Positions 6,628 to 14,535 of a DNA stretch of 64,000 nt are shown here, one piece after another. A program made the translations under genes and the position numbers. The stretch lies in assembly GCF_024159265.1 (NCBI RefSeq), contig NZ_JAMYWY010000001.1:4154001-4218000 (forward strand). The letters run 5' to 3'. The notes below the pieces were generated by a model. The model had not been told where the DNA came from, did not search any database, and saw only the letters and a program-made list of their open reading frames with translations. The stretch is from Paenibacillus sp. 1781tsa1 (lineage in GTDB: Bacteria; Bacillota; Bacilli; Paenibacillales; Paenibacillaceae). How positions within the stretch are numbered: the stretch's first letter is position 1; each line of letters starts with the position of its first letter.

Positions 6628-7301
6628 GTGATTTCCTCCTTTTTCTCGTTGATAGTGATTAGTGGTGAGATAGACAACGAAGATTTGATATCAGCCATAT
6701 ATCTAGGATCAAAACTTGAGTATCTAGATTGCTTAACAGTTACATGTTGATTAGAAGTGATTGTAGTAAGAGATATTGCATCGATATCAAAATCAATCCA
6801 ACCTTCATAAACTGTAACCTCTTGATAAGGTAAGATAATTTCAACCCAATTAGACCGTTTACGTTTAGGTTTGTGAGTTATGTATAATGCATTATCATAC
6901 TGTGCGTAGCGATCAACCTTAACAGACTGAACAACCGTATGAATAAGCTGTGGAAATCCGAACTCAGTGAATTTAACGATACTCACTTTGCGTCCTTCTT
7001 CGAGTTTATTAAGAGTTACTTGTTGTGTTTCTGTTATCTCTACAGTGTTTAATTGCTTATATTCAATCAACATATCAATAATTGGTGAACTGGTGAATTC
7101 TACCTTAACAGCTTCAATCAACTCATCAGTTACAGTTACATTGCTGTCGGCTAAATCAAGATGAAATCCCAATTTTACAGAACCTTTTTCAGTATCAGAC
7201 AAGTTGCTATATCTATCGTCAAATTTACGGATCTGCTCAGCCAACAACTCAGAAAGGTAGTCCACTTTATAATCCATATCCATTTGGTTGAAATTTGTCA
7301 T
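6621..7301 (-). CDS. Hypothetical early protein of 226 residues
   Basis: Starts at ATG 7301 with AAGGGG about nine bases upstream. N-terminal 80 residues are helical and acidic; the rest alternates short strands (VSIVKFTEFGFPQLIHTVV, VTVYEGWIDFDIDAISLTTI), suggesting a beta-rich domain. No catalytic motif or family is recognised. It follows the 31-residue gene at 7348-7443 and is coupled by overlap to 6463-6627. Confidence 0.6.
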   Translation of the reverse strand: MTNFNQMDMDYKVDYLSELLAEQIRKFDDRYSNLSDTEKGSVKLGFHLDLADSNVTVTDELIEAVKVEFTSSPIIDMLIEYKQLNTVEITETQQVTLNKLEEGRKVSIVKFTEFGFPQLIHTVVQSVKVDRYAQYDNALYITHKPKRKRSNWVEIILPYQEVTVYEGWIDFDIDAISLTTITSNQHVTVKQSRYSSFDPRYMADIKSSLSISPLITINEKKEEITC

Positions 7302-7347
7302 TGCATTCAATCCCCTTTAGTTTTATATTTGTATTTTAATTCTTATA

Positions 7348-7443
7348 TTAACGAAGGATCAATGTTCCTACGATTGTTTTACTTTTCAATGCTTGCTTAC
7401 GTGCCCATTGTGACTTCATAATTGCCAGTTTAGTTTGACACAT
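7348..7443 (-). CDS. 31-residue basic peptide
   Basis: ATG at 7443 with GAGGAG nine bases upstream; the peptide (MCQTKLAIMKSQWARKQALK, then a short hydrophobic tail) is basic and probably helical. It is the first frame behind the promoter at 7487-7515. The strong ribosome site makes translation likely even though the frame is short. It could also be a leader peptide for the next gene. Confidence 0.45.
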   Translation of the reverse strand: MCQTKLAIMKSQWARKQALKSKTIVGTLILR

Positions 7444-7486
7444 AGGTTTCAACTCCTCTGTTCGTTTTCCTTTACCTTATATACTT

Positions 7487-7515
7487 ATTATATATGATTA
7501 ATCATTAAAACGCAA
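7487..7515 (-). promoter_or_regulatory. Sigma-A-like early promoter
   Basis: Read leftward: TTGCGT (7515-7510), 17-bp spacer, TATAAT (7492-7487). The -35 overlaps the palindrome copy at 7514-7529 in the same register as the promoter at 6002-6030. Confidence 0.7.
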
Positions 7516-7529
7516 TACATATTTTTATT
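7514..7529. promoter_or_regulatory. Putative repressor operator copy
   Basis: AATACATATTTTTATT, 15 of 16 identical to the copy at 6029-6044, again sharing two bases with a -35 box. Confidence 0.6.
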
Positions 7530-7540
7530 CTTAATGACAA

Positions 7541-7660
7541 ATAGACTAACTTTTTTTAGAGTTAGTCTAAGGAATACTGCCAATGACAGACACAACGGTT
7601 TTTGTTGTGGATGAAGGTGAAGCGACAGCCATGGAGTGAAACGGAATGGATCTCGCCACC
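7541..7660. other. Triple-hairpin segment in a 404-bp gene-free stretch
   Basis: Three consecutive hairpins: AGACTAAC/GTTAGTCT (about 7542-7567), CACAAC/GTTGTG (7591-7609), and a larger one at 7616-7660 in which GGTG-(AA)-GCGA pairs with TCGC-CACC and CCAT pairs with ATGG. This block is GC-richer than the AT-rich sequence at 7661-7780. Strand is not evident. It follows the minus-strand gene at 7848-9062, so it could be a 3' untranslated structure, a terminator region or a small RNA. The remainder of 7444-7847 includes a second folded patch at about 7770-7830 and no convincing gene. Confidence 0.4.
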
Positions 7661-7847
7661 TACTATTATTGATTCATTATAACTATGTATATTTATGAAT
7701 TTATAATGCATAATAATTCATTTATATTTTTGTATTTTTAGTCTTTTGTATTAATTAATAATAACATTTTTTTCTCCGAGAGGCGAGTCTCAAAACCGTT
7801 GGTACATAAGGACTTTTTTTCAATCTTGGGAACTAAAACTTCCCAAC

Positions 7848-9062
7848 CTAAGTTTCCAACCACTCTTTTAGCAAGTTTCTCATACGTTTAGAAGGTAAAT
7901 AAATATACACTTTTTTATTATCTCGTATTGAACTTCTCCAAATCCATTGTATAAGTTCTGAAGTTGACCAGAGTTCATGATTTAATTTTACTCCTCTTTC
8001 AATAAAGAAACCTTCTATAATTGGATTCATAAATCTATTGACTGTGTAAGCCAGATACTTTGTTTGTCTATGATCATTGGTTGCTCTTAGATTAACAGCA
8101 ATATAAGAACGTTGAAAACCTTTGCCGCTAACTTTAGGTTGAAAGTCCTTATATGTTGTCCAGATGATGTCTTTAGACTTGGCTTTCATTTTATGTTTAA
8201 AGTAATTAGACACATTATTTTTCAACTTGGTAACAGCTTGATTTCTGTTTTCATACCAAGACATTGAAAGAGAATATTTATCATTGCCTATATCATTGAG
8301 AATACCATCATATATATCAATCAAATCCCCGTATTGCGCTTTGATGTTGGGATTCCTATTCTTACCCTTCTGTAAATTGTATTCACCATTCGAATTTTCA
8401 ATGTGATAATATTCATAGTGCACTTTGTTTAAGTCATAGTAATATTTCTGAATCTGACCATCAAATAAATACGTTAGGATGTACACTTCTTTAAATGCTT
8501 CAAAAATAGAAATAGGAAAAGTCCAGATGAGGATAGATCCTTTATAGAATAAAAGATTCCTGTTGTTTGCCATGTGTTTGATATCGTTAAATTTCCCATC
8601 GTAATTGCGCGTCTTCTCATCATCATTATTCCAAGTTATGTACCCTTCATCATCCACATTGAGAAACTTATTTTCAAACAATAAGTCCCTATCAGAATTT
8701 TTAATTGTTAAATGATCGACCACATCCATAACCTCATCCAATATTAGAACATAGTTCCCTGCTTGAATAAGTTCTTTAGTTTCTTCATTAGACTGTTTAA
8801 ACAGTGAGTGAGTTGTCGCTATATTGTGACCAGCAGCTAAAAGGTTATGAAGAGAATCCTGTTTCTTTTGAAAGTGTCCTTCACTGTCATAATTCTTAGG
8901 GTCAACAAATCTCTTGTTTGGACATAAATGCTTCACTCGTGTTATTTCGTCTAGAAATGGAGTGATATAAATATACTTACGCTCTGTGTCCTTATTCATT
9001 TTTTCAATTGCAAAGGTCGATTTCCCCGAACCCATAATTGAGTCTACTACTTTAATCGTGAT
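7848..9062 (-). CDS. P-loop helicase-like ATPase, probable AUC start
   Basis: About 405 residues. Near the N-terminus MGSGKS is a Walker A motif, preceded in frame by codons for ITIKVVDSI, the hydrophobic strand that normally precedes it. LILDEVMDVV is Walker B. Near the C-terminus QWIWRSSIR followed by KKVYIYLPSKRMRNLL matches the arginine-finger region of a phage helicase-like family. An ATG start at 9035 would delete the first strand; between a TGA at 9069-9071 and that ATG the only plausible starts are ATC (9062) or ATT (9056), behind AAAGGGTGAGTAAGC. A role in replication or recombination is likely. It is shorter than full SF2 helicases and its middle is divergent. Confidence 0.65.
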   Translation of the reverse strand: MTIKVVDSIMGSGKSTFAIEKMNKDTERKYIYITPFLDEITRVKHLCPNKRFVDPKNYDSEGHFQKKQDSLHNLLAAGHNIATTHSLFKQSNEETKELIQAGNYVLILDEVMDVVDHLTIKNSDRDLLFENKFLNVDDEGYITWNNDDEKTRNYDGKFNDIKHMANNRNLLFYKGSILIWTFPISIFEAFKEVYILTYLFDGQIQKYYYDLNKVHYEYYHIENSNGEYNLQKGKNRNPNIKAQYGDLIDIYDGILNDIGNDKYSLSMSWYENRNQAVTKLKNNVSNYFKHKMKAKSKDIIWTTYKDFQPKVSGKGFQRSYIAVNLRATNDHRQTKYLAYTVNRFMNPIIEGFFIERGVKLNHELWSTSELIQWIWRSSIRDNKKVYIYLPSKRMRNLLKEWLET

Positions 9063-9151
9063 GCTTACTCACCCTTTCAATTTGAAATGATAATCATATA
9101 TGTAAAACCCTATGGCTAGAGTGAAAGCGTGAATACAATCATGATAATTCA

Positions 9152-9167
9152 GTTACATATATTCATT
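9152..9167. promoter_or_regulatory. Operator-like palindrome copy
   Basis: GTTACATATATTCATT matches the recurrent early palindrome at 13 of 16 positions, upstream of the helicase-like gene. No -10 box is evident in the usual register. Confidence 0.4.
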
Positions 9168-9186
9168 CATAAAAGAGAAACAATAA

Positions 9187-9435
9187 TCATTTCCCTTTGA
9201 TAATATTGATTAGTTTAACAGTGTACTCTTCCAAGAATACTCTAATCTGTTCTTGTGCCTCTTTCTCATCTGTAATAGATCCATGCTTGTATGCTTCCAA
9301 TACTCCAACCAAGTCGTCAATAGTATAACTTACTGCCTGTTCGTATGCTTCGTGTTTGTCTGGAGATATGACACTGTTGATTAATGACTCTTTGTATTGT
9401 TTGTCATTGTTGTATGCATCATTGAAGTTGTTCAT
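9187..9435 (-). CDS. Hypothetical acidic helical protein
   Basis: 82 residues starting MNNFNDAYNND at 9435, with GAGGAGG nine bases upstream; a longer frame to 9489 lacks a site. Predicted helical throughout (YTIDDLVGVLEAYKHGSI, EAQEQIRVFLEEYTVKLINIIKGK). No domain recognised. Lies between the helicase-like gene and a RelE-fold-like gene, on the same strand. Confidence 0.55.
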   Translation of the reverse strand: MNNFNDAYNNDKQYKESLINSVISPDKHEAYEQAVSYTIDDLVGVLEAYKHGSITDEKEAQEQIRVFLEEYTVKLINIIKGK

Positions 9436-9543
9436 ATATGTAACCTCCTCTTTTAATGTATTGGCTACTCTCTTGCCATATGTAATCATATTGTATTATA
9501 CCCCAATCGTATGTAATTTAAATAGGTGAATCAGTAGCCACAG

Positions 9544-9834
9544 TTAGAACACCGTGACTACCTTGATATATGTATTGCTTATGATAAGGCTAACTACTAC
9601 ATGTCTCCTATTGTAACCTTGTACCTTATACTTGTATCGCTTCCTCTCTTCATCCCATTCAGATGTGATTGACTTAGGATGTCGCAGTATGAACAGTAAC
9701 CGTTCAAAAGTGAAATTCCTATCAGGCTGATTAAGTCTTAGTTCAGCATGTGATGATAACTCTATATTGCCTTGTGATGCTAGTTGAGGTATAAGTGTAA
9801 GCAATGTATCATTGGATAGTGGTTCAGGTATCAT
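9544..9834 (-). CDS. DUF4258-like small protein (RelE-fold-like)
   Basis: 96 residues. The pattern HAELRLNQPDRNFTFERLLF, then a central segment with charged turn (EERKRYKYKV), then HVVVSLIISNTYIKVVTVF matches what I know of DUF4258-type proteins, which share the RelE/BrnT-like toxin fold. No antitoxin partner is obvious next to it, so a toxin role is not supported here. The start has CAGGGGGTGAATAC before the ATG, and a promoter-like pair lies at 9867-9895. Confidence 0.5.
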   Translation of the reverse strand: MIPEPLSNDTLLTLIPQLASQGNIELSSHAELRLNQPDRNFTFERLLFILRHPKSITSEWDEERKRYKYKVQGYNRRHVVVSLIISNTYIKVVTVF

Positions 9835-9866
9835 GTATTCACCCCCTGTATCAACCTTGTAAGATA

Positions 9867-9895
9867 ATTATATCATATTAATATGTGTTTGTACA
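9867..9895 (-). promoter_or_regulatory. Promoter-like pair upstream of 9544-9834
   Basis: Read leftward: TGTACA (9895-9890), 17-bp spacer, TATAAT (9872-9867). A weaker copy of the early palindrome (12 of 16, 9890-9905) overlaps the -35 box. Confidence 0.45.
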
Positions 9896-10388
9896 TATTT
9901 TAATTCTTATTTTGATATAGTTTGGTGAGTTGTAATGGATATGTGGAAGATGAAAAGGTAAATGGGATTTTTAAAATGAAAATTAGGATTGGAGATTCAA
10001 TGATGAAAATTGAAAATTATATTTAAACAGTGAATGCCTAGGTATGATGAATACAGTGTGAGAAGATCAGTAAGGTAATGAGATAGTATTTGGAGTGGAT
10101 ACAGTGGTAAGCATATGAATGATGAATATGAATAGTAATAGAGATGGATAGATGAGGATGGATATAGTAAATGTGAGACGATATATATAGTGGACAATTA
10201 TCAATTAGTTATAATAAGTCATGATTTACGCAAACACTGTTACCCAGTGATTATATTATACCCCCACCCCGTATACTGAGTGTAAGGTGAAATTTGTTGA
10301 AAATTTGAGTTTTTGAAATATTTTTTTGAGAAATATATTGACAATTAAGCAGCATAATAGATCAGTTGTAGAGTTGTTCTTGTATGCT

Positions 10389-10506
10389 CTAGATGCCACA
10401 CAATATATCTTGTGTAGTATCTAGTAAGGGTATGGGGGGCTATTTTAAATCCAAAATCGAGTCATAATTGGAAAATAGTGGCCTAGCACTTCCACTTCCA
10501 CACCCT
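10389..10506. ncRNA. Candidate structured RNA or origin element
   Basis: Hairpin one: CTAGATGC (10389-10396) with GTATCTAG (10417-10424), one mismatch, then ACACAA (10398-10403) with TTGTGT (10410-10415). Second helix: AGGGTATGG (10427-10435) with CCACACCCT (10498-10506), one mismatch. It encloses CTATTTT (10440-10446) with AAAATAG (10472-10478) and CCAA (10451-10454) with TTGG (10468-10471). Nested helices of this length in a non-coding kilobase are unlikely to be accidental. Strand is undetermined. Confidence 0.5.
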
Positions 10507-10845
10507 GATTTATATTTTATCTCCTCCCATTTAATTTCCATTTAATTGTAATGTTTTTGTAACTATTAACTCTATTTTCACCAAATATCAATCACAATCT
10601 CAATCGTAACTAATCCTTTTCCTCATACTCCCATCTACCTTTTCAGATTCATTACATTACTGTAACCATCTCATTTCACGGCATATTATGTCCGATTTCA
10701 CTCTATTTCCCTTGGTATGTATAGGCTTTTGCGATACACACTAGCGATCAACATACCCCCTAACATCATCTCTTTCCTTATCCCTTGGTATTTCTACGTT
10801 TCACACTACAGTGACTCAATTCACGATTACCCTTTAATCGTAAAA

Positions 10846-10881
10846 CAAAAAAAAGTCTACCGGATATACATCCAATAGACT
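10846..10881 (-). terminator. Intrinsic terminator of the recombinase-helicase operon
   Basis: On the minus strand a 12-pair hairpin (AGTCTATTGGAT with ATCCGGTAGACT, four-base loop) is followed by eight T residues, directly after the helicase stop. Confidence 0.9.
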
Positions 10882-10893
10882 AATTTTAAATAC

Positions 10894-13140
10894 TTAATTA
10901 TATTTACTCTCTTTTAACAACTGGCACAAATGAGTATTTCTTCTCTTACTTTCTACTTTTCTAATGGCAAAGTTTAATGTCTCTGCCTGAGTTAAGAATA
11001 TACACTTAGATACACTTCTCGTTATTGCTGTATAAATCAAGTTGGCACTAATCTGAAATTTATTGGATTTATCTACTACAATTAATGTTGCTTCGCTTGA
11101 ACTTCCTTGACTTTTATGTATTGTTAATGCCCAAGCAGATAATAGTTGAGCAGCTAATCCAATATCTAATCTGACTAATTGATCATCAAATTGAATAATA
11201 ATCCCCTTCTTCTCCCTCTCTAGTAGGTCTTCATCACTACTCTTCTTGTCATCCTCTGTCTTTATATCGATAACTTTCCCTGAATCTCCATTTACAACAT
11301 CTATGGCTTCTTCATTCATGTTTGCTATCTTATACATATTAACTGTGTTAAGTACATAATCTCCAACTCTGATTAATCCATCGTATCCATATTCGTACTG
11401 CTTCTTGTCATCATCAAAAGGATTAACCTGTTCTTGTATGTATTTATTCAATTCTATTGTTCCTATTTTCCCCTTTTTAGTTGGTGATAAAACCATTATG
11501 TCTTCGGGTTTATATGTATTGAGTAGCAAATTATAGTAGTGCTTATATCCTTTTTCTATTTGAATCTGATCTACACAGTGAAGAAGAAGGTCATTTCCGA
11601 ATAACTTCTTACCATCAAAATCATCAGACACAATCTGTTTGCCCTCCCTGATCTTGGTTGCGACATCGAGGATTCCCCCATCGCCCTGACGGAAGACGAT
11701 ATCTAACTTGGTCATAGGAATTGCTCCACTCTCAATAGCATCATGTAGAAAGTTTCCTGCTTGCACCGATAGCAACTGAAAATCATCACCAACGAACAAT
11801 ATTCTCGAATTCGGATTCTTAATCTTAGAAAGTAATGAAGATAGAATAAACACGTCTGTCATACCGGACTCATCAATTAGCACAAAATCTTCGTGGATCT
11901 CAAGCATCATCTCTTCTTCTTTGTCCATCCCAAAACCAATTCTTCTATGTATCGTTTGAGCGTTAACCCCAGTGTATGTGCGGGTAACCTTTGCTGCTTT
12001 AGCCGATGGGGATAGCAAAACGTATGTAAGTCCTAGTTTATTTAGTAAATCTACAAGGAACTTTTGAAGCTTACTTTTTCCTGTTCCGGCATATCCAATC
12101 AGTAGGTTGACGGAATGTTTTTGAATATTTCTAAAGAAATCCTTTTGTTGATATGTAAGTCCTTTTGGTATGTCCTTTTTATACTCTTCTTCAATATCTA
12201 AAATGTATTTCTCGTGATCAAAATCTAATTCCTCTCCACCGCTTAATATTTCCATCAGTCGTTTTGCTATATACTTTTCGGCATTGTAGGTTCTAGTAAG
12301 CGAAACTTTGTCGTCTACAAATACCAGTCCATCTGTCTCATACAGATAATCTTCAATTAATACTTCCATAAGTTCCAGTTTCTCAGAAGCATTCCGCAAC
12401 AATTCATCCTTTAACATATATGTGTGCCCTTGTTGTTGGTTGTCATCAATTGTAAATCTAATCCCATACTTGATTCTATGTGGATCGTCTTTCTTAAAGC
12501 CCATCAACTGCGCAATCTTATCCGCTCGTTTAAATCCAAATCCAAATAATTGAGTAAGCTCATATGGGTTATCCTCAATTTTCTGGATTGCTAACTCTTT
12601 TGAACCGAACGTTTTCTCAAGTTTTAGTATTATGTCATAGGTAATACCGTATTTGCCTAATCGACTTAGTATGTCACGGTAAGTGATATTTTCAAGAATC
12701 CTATCCCTAATCCTTTTGTAAGTCTTTGATCCGAACTGTTTAACTTTTTCATATTCAAATTTATCATCAATAATCAATTTTACAATATCCTCATTTGGAT
12801 ATGTTTTATACAATTCTTTAAGTTGCAGCTCCGTCATTAAGGTAGCAAGGAATGCTTTTTGTCCCTCCATTGTTTCAGGAACTTCCTGGTAAATGGATAA
12901 CACATTATAGCTTGCACCATATTTTGCATCTACTTTCTCAAGCTCAATTTGTGCTTCGTATTCGACTCCCAATTCCAAACGCTGCATTACGCCTTTGATG
13001 CTAAGATTTCCATACGAGTTCAAAAGTACATTCGGACCATTTGCGTGACAGGAATATATTCTAAAATCATTCTTATTATCAGCTTCTTTTCTTGGAAACA
13101 TCATCTTTTCCGGTGTTAACTTCAGTTCTATTATACTCAA
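10894..13140 (-). CDS. RecD2-like SF1 DNA helicase
   Basis: 748 residues from a TTG with AGGAGAG eight bases upstream. N-terminal region with a helix-hairpin-helix segment (about residues 160-215, YELTQLFGFGFKRADKIAQL). Helicase core: Walker A GYAGTGKS (349-356), Walker B DESG (423-426), GDDFQLL motif, IHKSQG (about 675-679) and TAITRS (704-709). This is the arrangement of RecD2-type 5'-3' helicases, about the usual length. Its start overlaps the stop of the recombinase-fold gene upstream (TTGA), so translation is coupled, and a strong terminator follows. Likely acts in phage replication or recombination. Confidence 0.85.
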   Translation of the reverse strand: MSIIELKLTPEKMMFPRKEADNKNDFRIYSCHANGPNVLLNSYGNLSIKGVMQRLELGVEYEAQIELEKVDAKYGASYNVLSIYQEVPETMEGQKAFLATLMTELQLKELYKTYPNEDIVKLIIDDKFEYEKVKQFGSKTYKRIRDRILENITYRDILSRLGKYGITYDIILKLEKTFGSKELAIQKIEDNPYELTQLFGFGFKRADKIAQLMGFKKDDPHRIKYGIRFTIDDNQQQGHTYMLKDELLRNASEKLELMEVLIEDYLYETDGLVFVDDKVSLTRTYNAEKYIAKRLMEILSGGEELDFDHEKYILDIEEEYKKDIPKGLTYQQKDFFRNIQKHSVNLLIGYAGTGKSKLQKFLVDLLNKLGLTYVLLSPSAKAAKVTRTYTGVNAQTIHRRIGFGMDKEEEMMLEIHEDFVLIDESGMTDVFILSSLLSKIKNPNSRILFVGDDFQLLSVQAGNFLHDAIESGAIPMTKLDIVFRQGDGGILDVATKIREGKQIVSDDFDGKKLFGNDLLLHCVDQIQIEKGYKHYYNLLLNTYKPEDIMVLSPTKKGKIGTIELNKYIQEQVNPFDDDKKQYEYGYDGLIRVGDYVLNTVNMYKIANMNEEAIDVVNGDSGKVIDIKTEDDKKSSDEDLLEREKKGIIIQFDDQLVRLDIGLAAQLLSAWALTIHKSQGSSSEATLIVVDKSNKFQISANLIYTAITRSVSKCIFLTQAETLNFAIRKVESKRRNTHLCQLLKESKYN

Positions 13141-14177
13141 TTAACCATCTCTCCTTTGTTTTTGATTGTTTCTCGTGCATCTCTTTTCATTTGGGTCAGC
13201 ACTCCATGGTTTTGTTGCATAATCAACTCGATAAGTTCTTCTTTTGAAAGCTTTTCTAGTATGGAATCTTCAATTTTTTCTTCCATTCTTAAGCTAATGC
13301 TATTAGAGCGGTCTTCGTTAACGTGTCTATAATAGGTTTCAGTTGTTGAGACATTCGTGTGATTAAGATGTTTTTTGGCTTCTTCCAATGTTCCAAATCC
13401 AGCAGCTACATTCCTTAGACTGTGAAATTTTATATTTCTTTCAGGAGAAATCCCCATCTGTTCTTTCAAGTTGTCCATCATAACCTGAATCGTTTTGGTT
13501 GAAAGATGAAAAATTTTATCGTCGCCATACCTCCCGTAGTATTTTTGATTCTTTATAAGTAATAACTCACTGTATAACTCTTTGGAGATTGGAACAGTGT
13601 GTTTTTTGCCACCCTTCCCAACAGTGTGAATATTATAATATCCTCTGTTATCATCTAATTTAATATCGGAGTAGCAGATTGACAATAATGTACTTTTGCG
13701 GAAACTTGCTGTGTAAGCTAATCGGACGAAAGCTGCCTTTTCAATGCCTTTAACTTTTTCTTCTCGTAGTAATGAGGCCATCATTTCTGCTTCATTGTAA
13801 TATAAAGCTCCGCTTCGCTCTGAGTCATCTGGTAGAACCTTTACTTTAGCAAATTTCGAATTGACGTCATATTCATTGATCTCAAGGAATTCATAAAAAC
13901 TTTGTATGGCTGCCATAATGTTGTTTATTGAGTTATTTGAGTAATCAATAGGATGCTCTTTTAGATATATCTGATAACCAATTAAATCTGCATTTCTAAT
14001 TTTCATATCCTCTCTCACTAGCATTTCAATATCTTTACCTTTATACCACATGTAAAAGCTTCTTAATGAGCGTTCGTAATTTTTCTGAGTGTGAACACTG
14101 TTGAATTTTTTCAAATATGTTCTCATATCATCAAATACCGAGTTATTATGTAGACCCACTACATTTACGGTTTGCAT
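13137..14177 (-). CDS. Tyrosine-recombinase-fold protein
   Basis: 346 residues starting MQTVNVVG at 14177 behind GGAGGGGATACAA. N-terminal SAM-like core-binding domain (about 25-115), then a catalytic domain with every expected residue: Arg in SFRKSTLL, Lys in VGKGGKKH, HSLR, His in LNHTN and Tyr in ETYYRHV. A helical tail of about 60 residues follows. It is first in a leftward operon with the RecD2-like helicase. SPbeta-type phages carry recombinase-fold proteins of two kinds: real recombinases and the repressor YopR, which has this fold without recombinase activity. The intact active site favours a recombinase; its position beside an operator-bearing divergent promoter favours a regulator. 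Confidence 0.75.
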   Translation of the reverse strand: MQTVNVVGLHNNSVFDDMRTYLKKFNSVHTQKNYERSLRSFYMWYKGKDIEMLVREDMKIRNADLIGYQIYLKEHPIDYSNNSINNIMAAIQSFYEFLEINEYDVNSKFAKVKVLPDDSERSGALYYNEAEMMASLLREEKVKGIEKAAFVRLAYTASFRKSTLLSICYSDIKLDDNRGYYNIHTVGKGGKKHTVPISKELYSELLLIKNQKYYGRYGDDKIFHLSTKTIQVMMDNLKEQMGISPERNIKFHSLRNVAAGFGTLEEAKKHLNHTNVSTTETYYRHVNEDRSNSISLRMEEKIEDSILEKLSKEELIELIMQQNHGVLTQMKRDARETIKNKGEMVN

Positions 14178-14199
14178 TTGTATCCCCTCCATAAATCTG

Positions 14200-14228
14200 A
14201 TTATACACTACTATTTTTAAAGAGTAAA
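14200..14228 (-). promoter_or_regulatory. Leftward promoter of the recombinase-helicase operon
   Basis: Read leftward: TTTACT (14228-14223), 17-bp spacer, TATAAT (14205-14200). The -35 box lies inside the palindrome at 14223-14238. Confidence 0.7.
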
Positions 14229-14238
14229 TATATGTATT
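14223..14238. promoter_or_regulatory. Putative operator between divergent promoters
   Basis: The palindrome matches the reference copy at 15 of 16 positions on the opposite strand. It contains the whole leftward -35 box and shares two bases with the rightward -35 box, so one bound protein would block both promoters. Confidence 0.65.
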
Positions 14239-14265
14239 GACTTTATTTTATATTCAGCTTAATAT
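14237..14265 (+). promoter_or_regulatory. Rightward promoter for the phage RNA polymerase unit
   Basis: TTGACT (14237-14242), 17-bp spacer, TAATAT (14260-14265). A host-type promoter is expected here, because a phage polymerase cannot make its own first transcripts. The leader contains a small GGTG/CACC hairpin. Confidence 0.7.
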
Positions 14266-14317
14266 GAGTACATGGTGATGAACACCAAATATAAAACATA
14301 CATAGAGGAGCAGCAAT

Positions 14318-14512
14318 TTGAAGAACAAACACATTAAAGGAAATCACTCAACTATCACTTGGGAGGATCGATACTATGATGGATTTGAAGTAGATACATA
14401 TGATGCGAAAATGGTGTCCGATTGGATGCGAGATGGAATACATGATTGTGTTGAATACATAGATGTTTTGGATAATGAATATTTCTGGTATAAGAGTATT
14501 GCAAACAAATAA
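14318..14512 (+). CDS. Small acidic protein upstream of the RNA polymerase
   Basis: 64 residues from a TTG behind GAGGAGCAGCAAT. Acidic and aromatic (TITWEDRYYDGFEVDTYDAK, then a W-M-R-D-G-I-H-D-C turn). It is the first gene of the rightward unit, 23 bp before the RNA polymerase. In SPbeta a small gene also lies next to yonO; whether the two are homologous I cannot tell. A partner of the polymerase is possible but unproven. Confidence 0.6.
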   Translation: MKNKHIKGNHSTITWEDRYYDGFEVDTYDAKMVSDWMRDGIHDCVEYIDVLDNEYFWYKSIANK

Positions 14513-14535
14513 TACATATAGTAAAGGATGTTTGA

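Larger units (their letters stand above)
9835..10893. other. Gene-free kilobase with strand-composition flip
   Basis: No frame here has a good start site and coding character; a 66-codon minus-strand frame at 9997-10197 looks spurious. The plus strand is strongly purine-rich from about 9910 to 10200 and pyrimidine-rich from about 10490 to 10860. The change falls around a folded block at 10389-10506. Further inverted repeats are CACTG/CAGTG near 10250, GGTATGT/ACATACC (about 10714-10757) and ACGATTA/TAATCGT (about 10823-10841). An origin of replication or an RNA-encoding region are the two readings I consider likely. Confidence 0.4.

Noticed and set aside
7567-7659. 30-residue minus-strand peptide frame (GTG start) in the triple-hairpin block, considered as a signalling peptide
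   Set aside because: No ribosome site and no signal sequence, and its bases are accounted for by hairpin pairing.
9997-10197. 66-codon minus-strand frame in the non-coding kilobase
   Set aside because: Composition is low-complexity (Tyr, Ser, Le, Ile from a purine-rich strand), no ribosome site, and it lies in a strand-skewed non-coding region.
13137-14320. Phage attachment site next to the recombinase-like gene
   Set aside because: No suitable core with inverted arm sites was recognisable, and the gene is embedded in an early operon rather than at a genome end.
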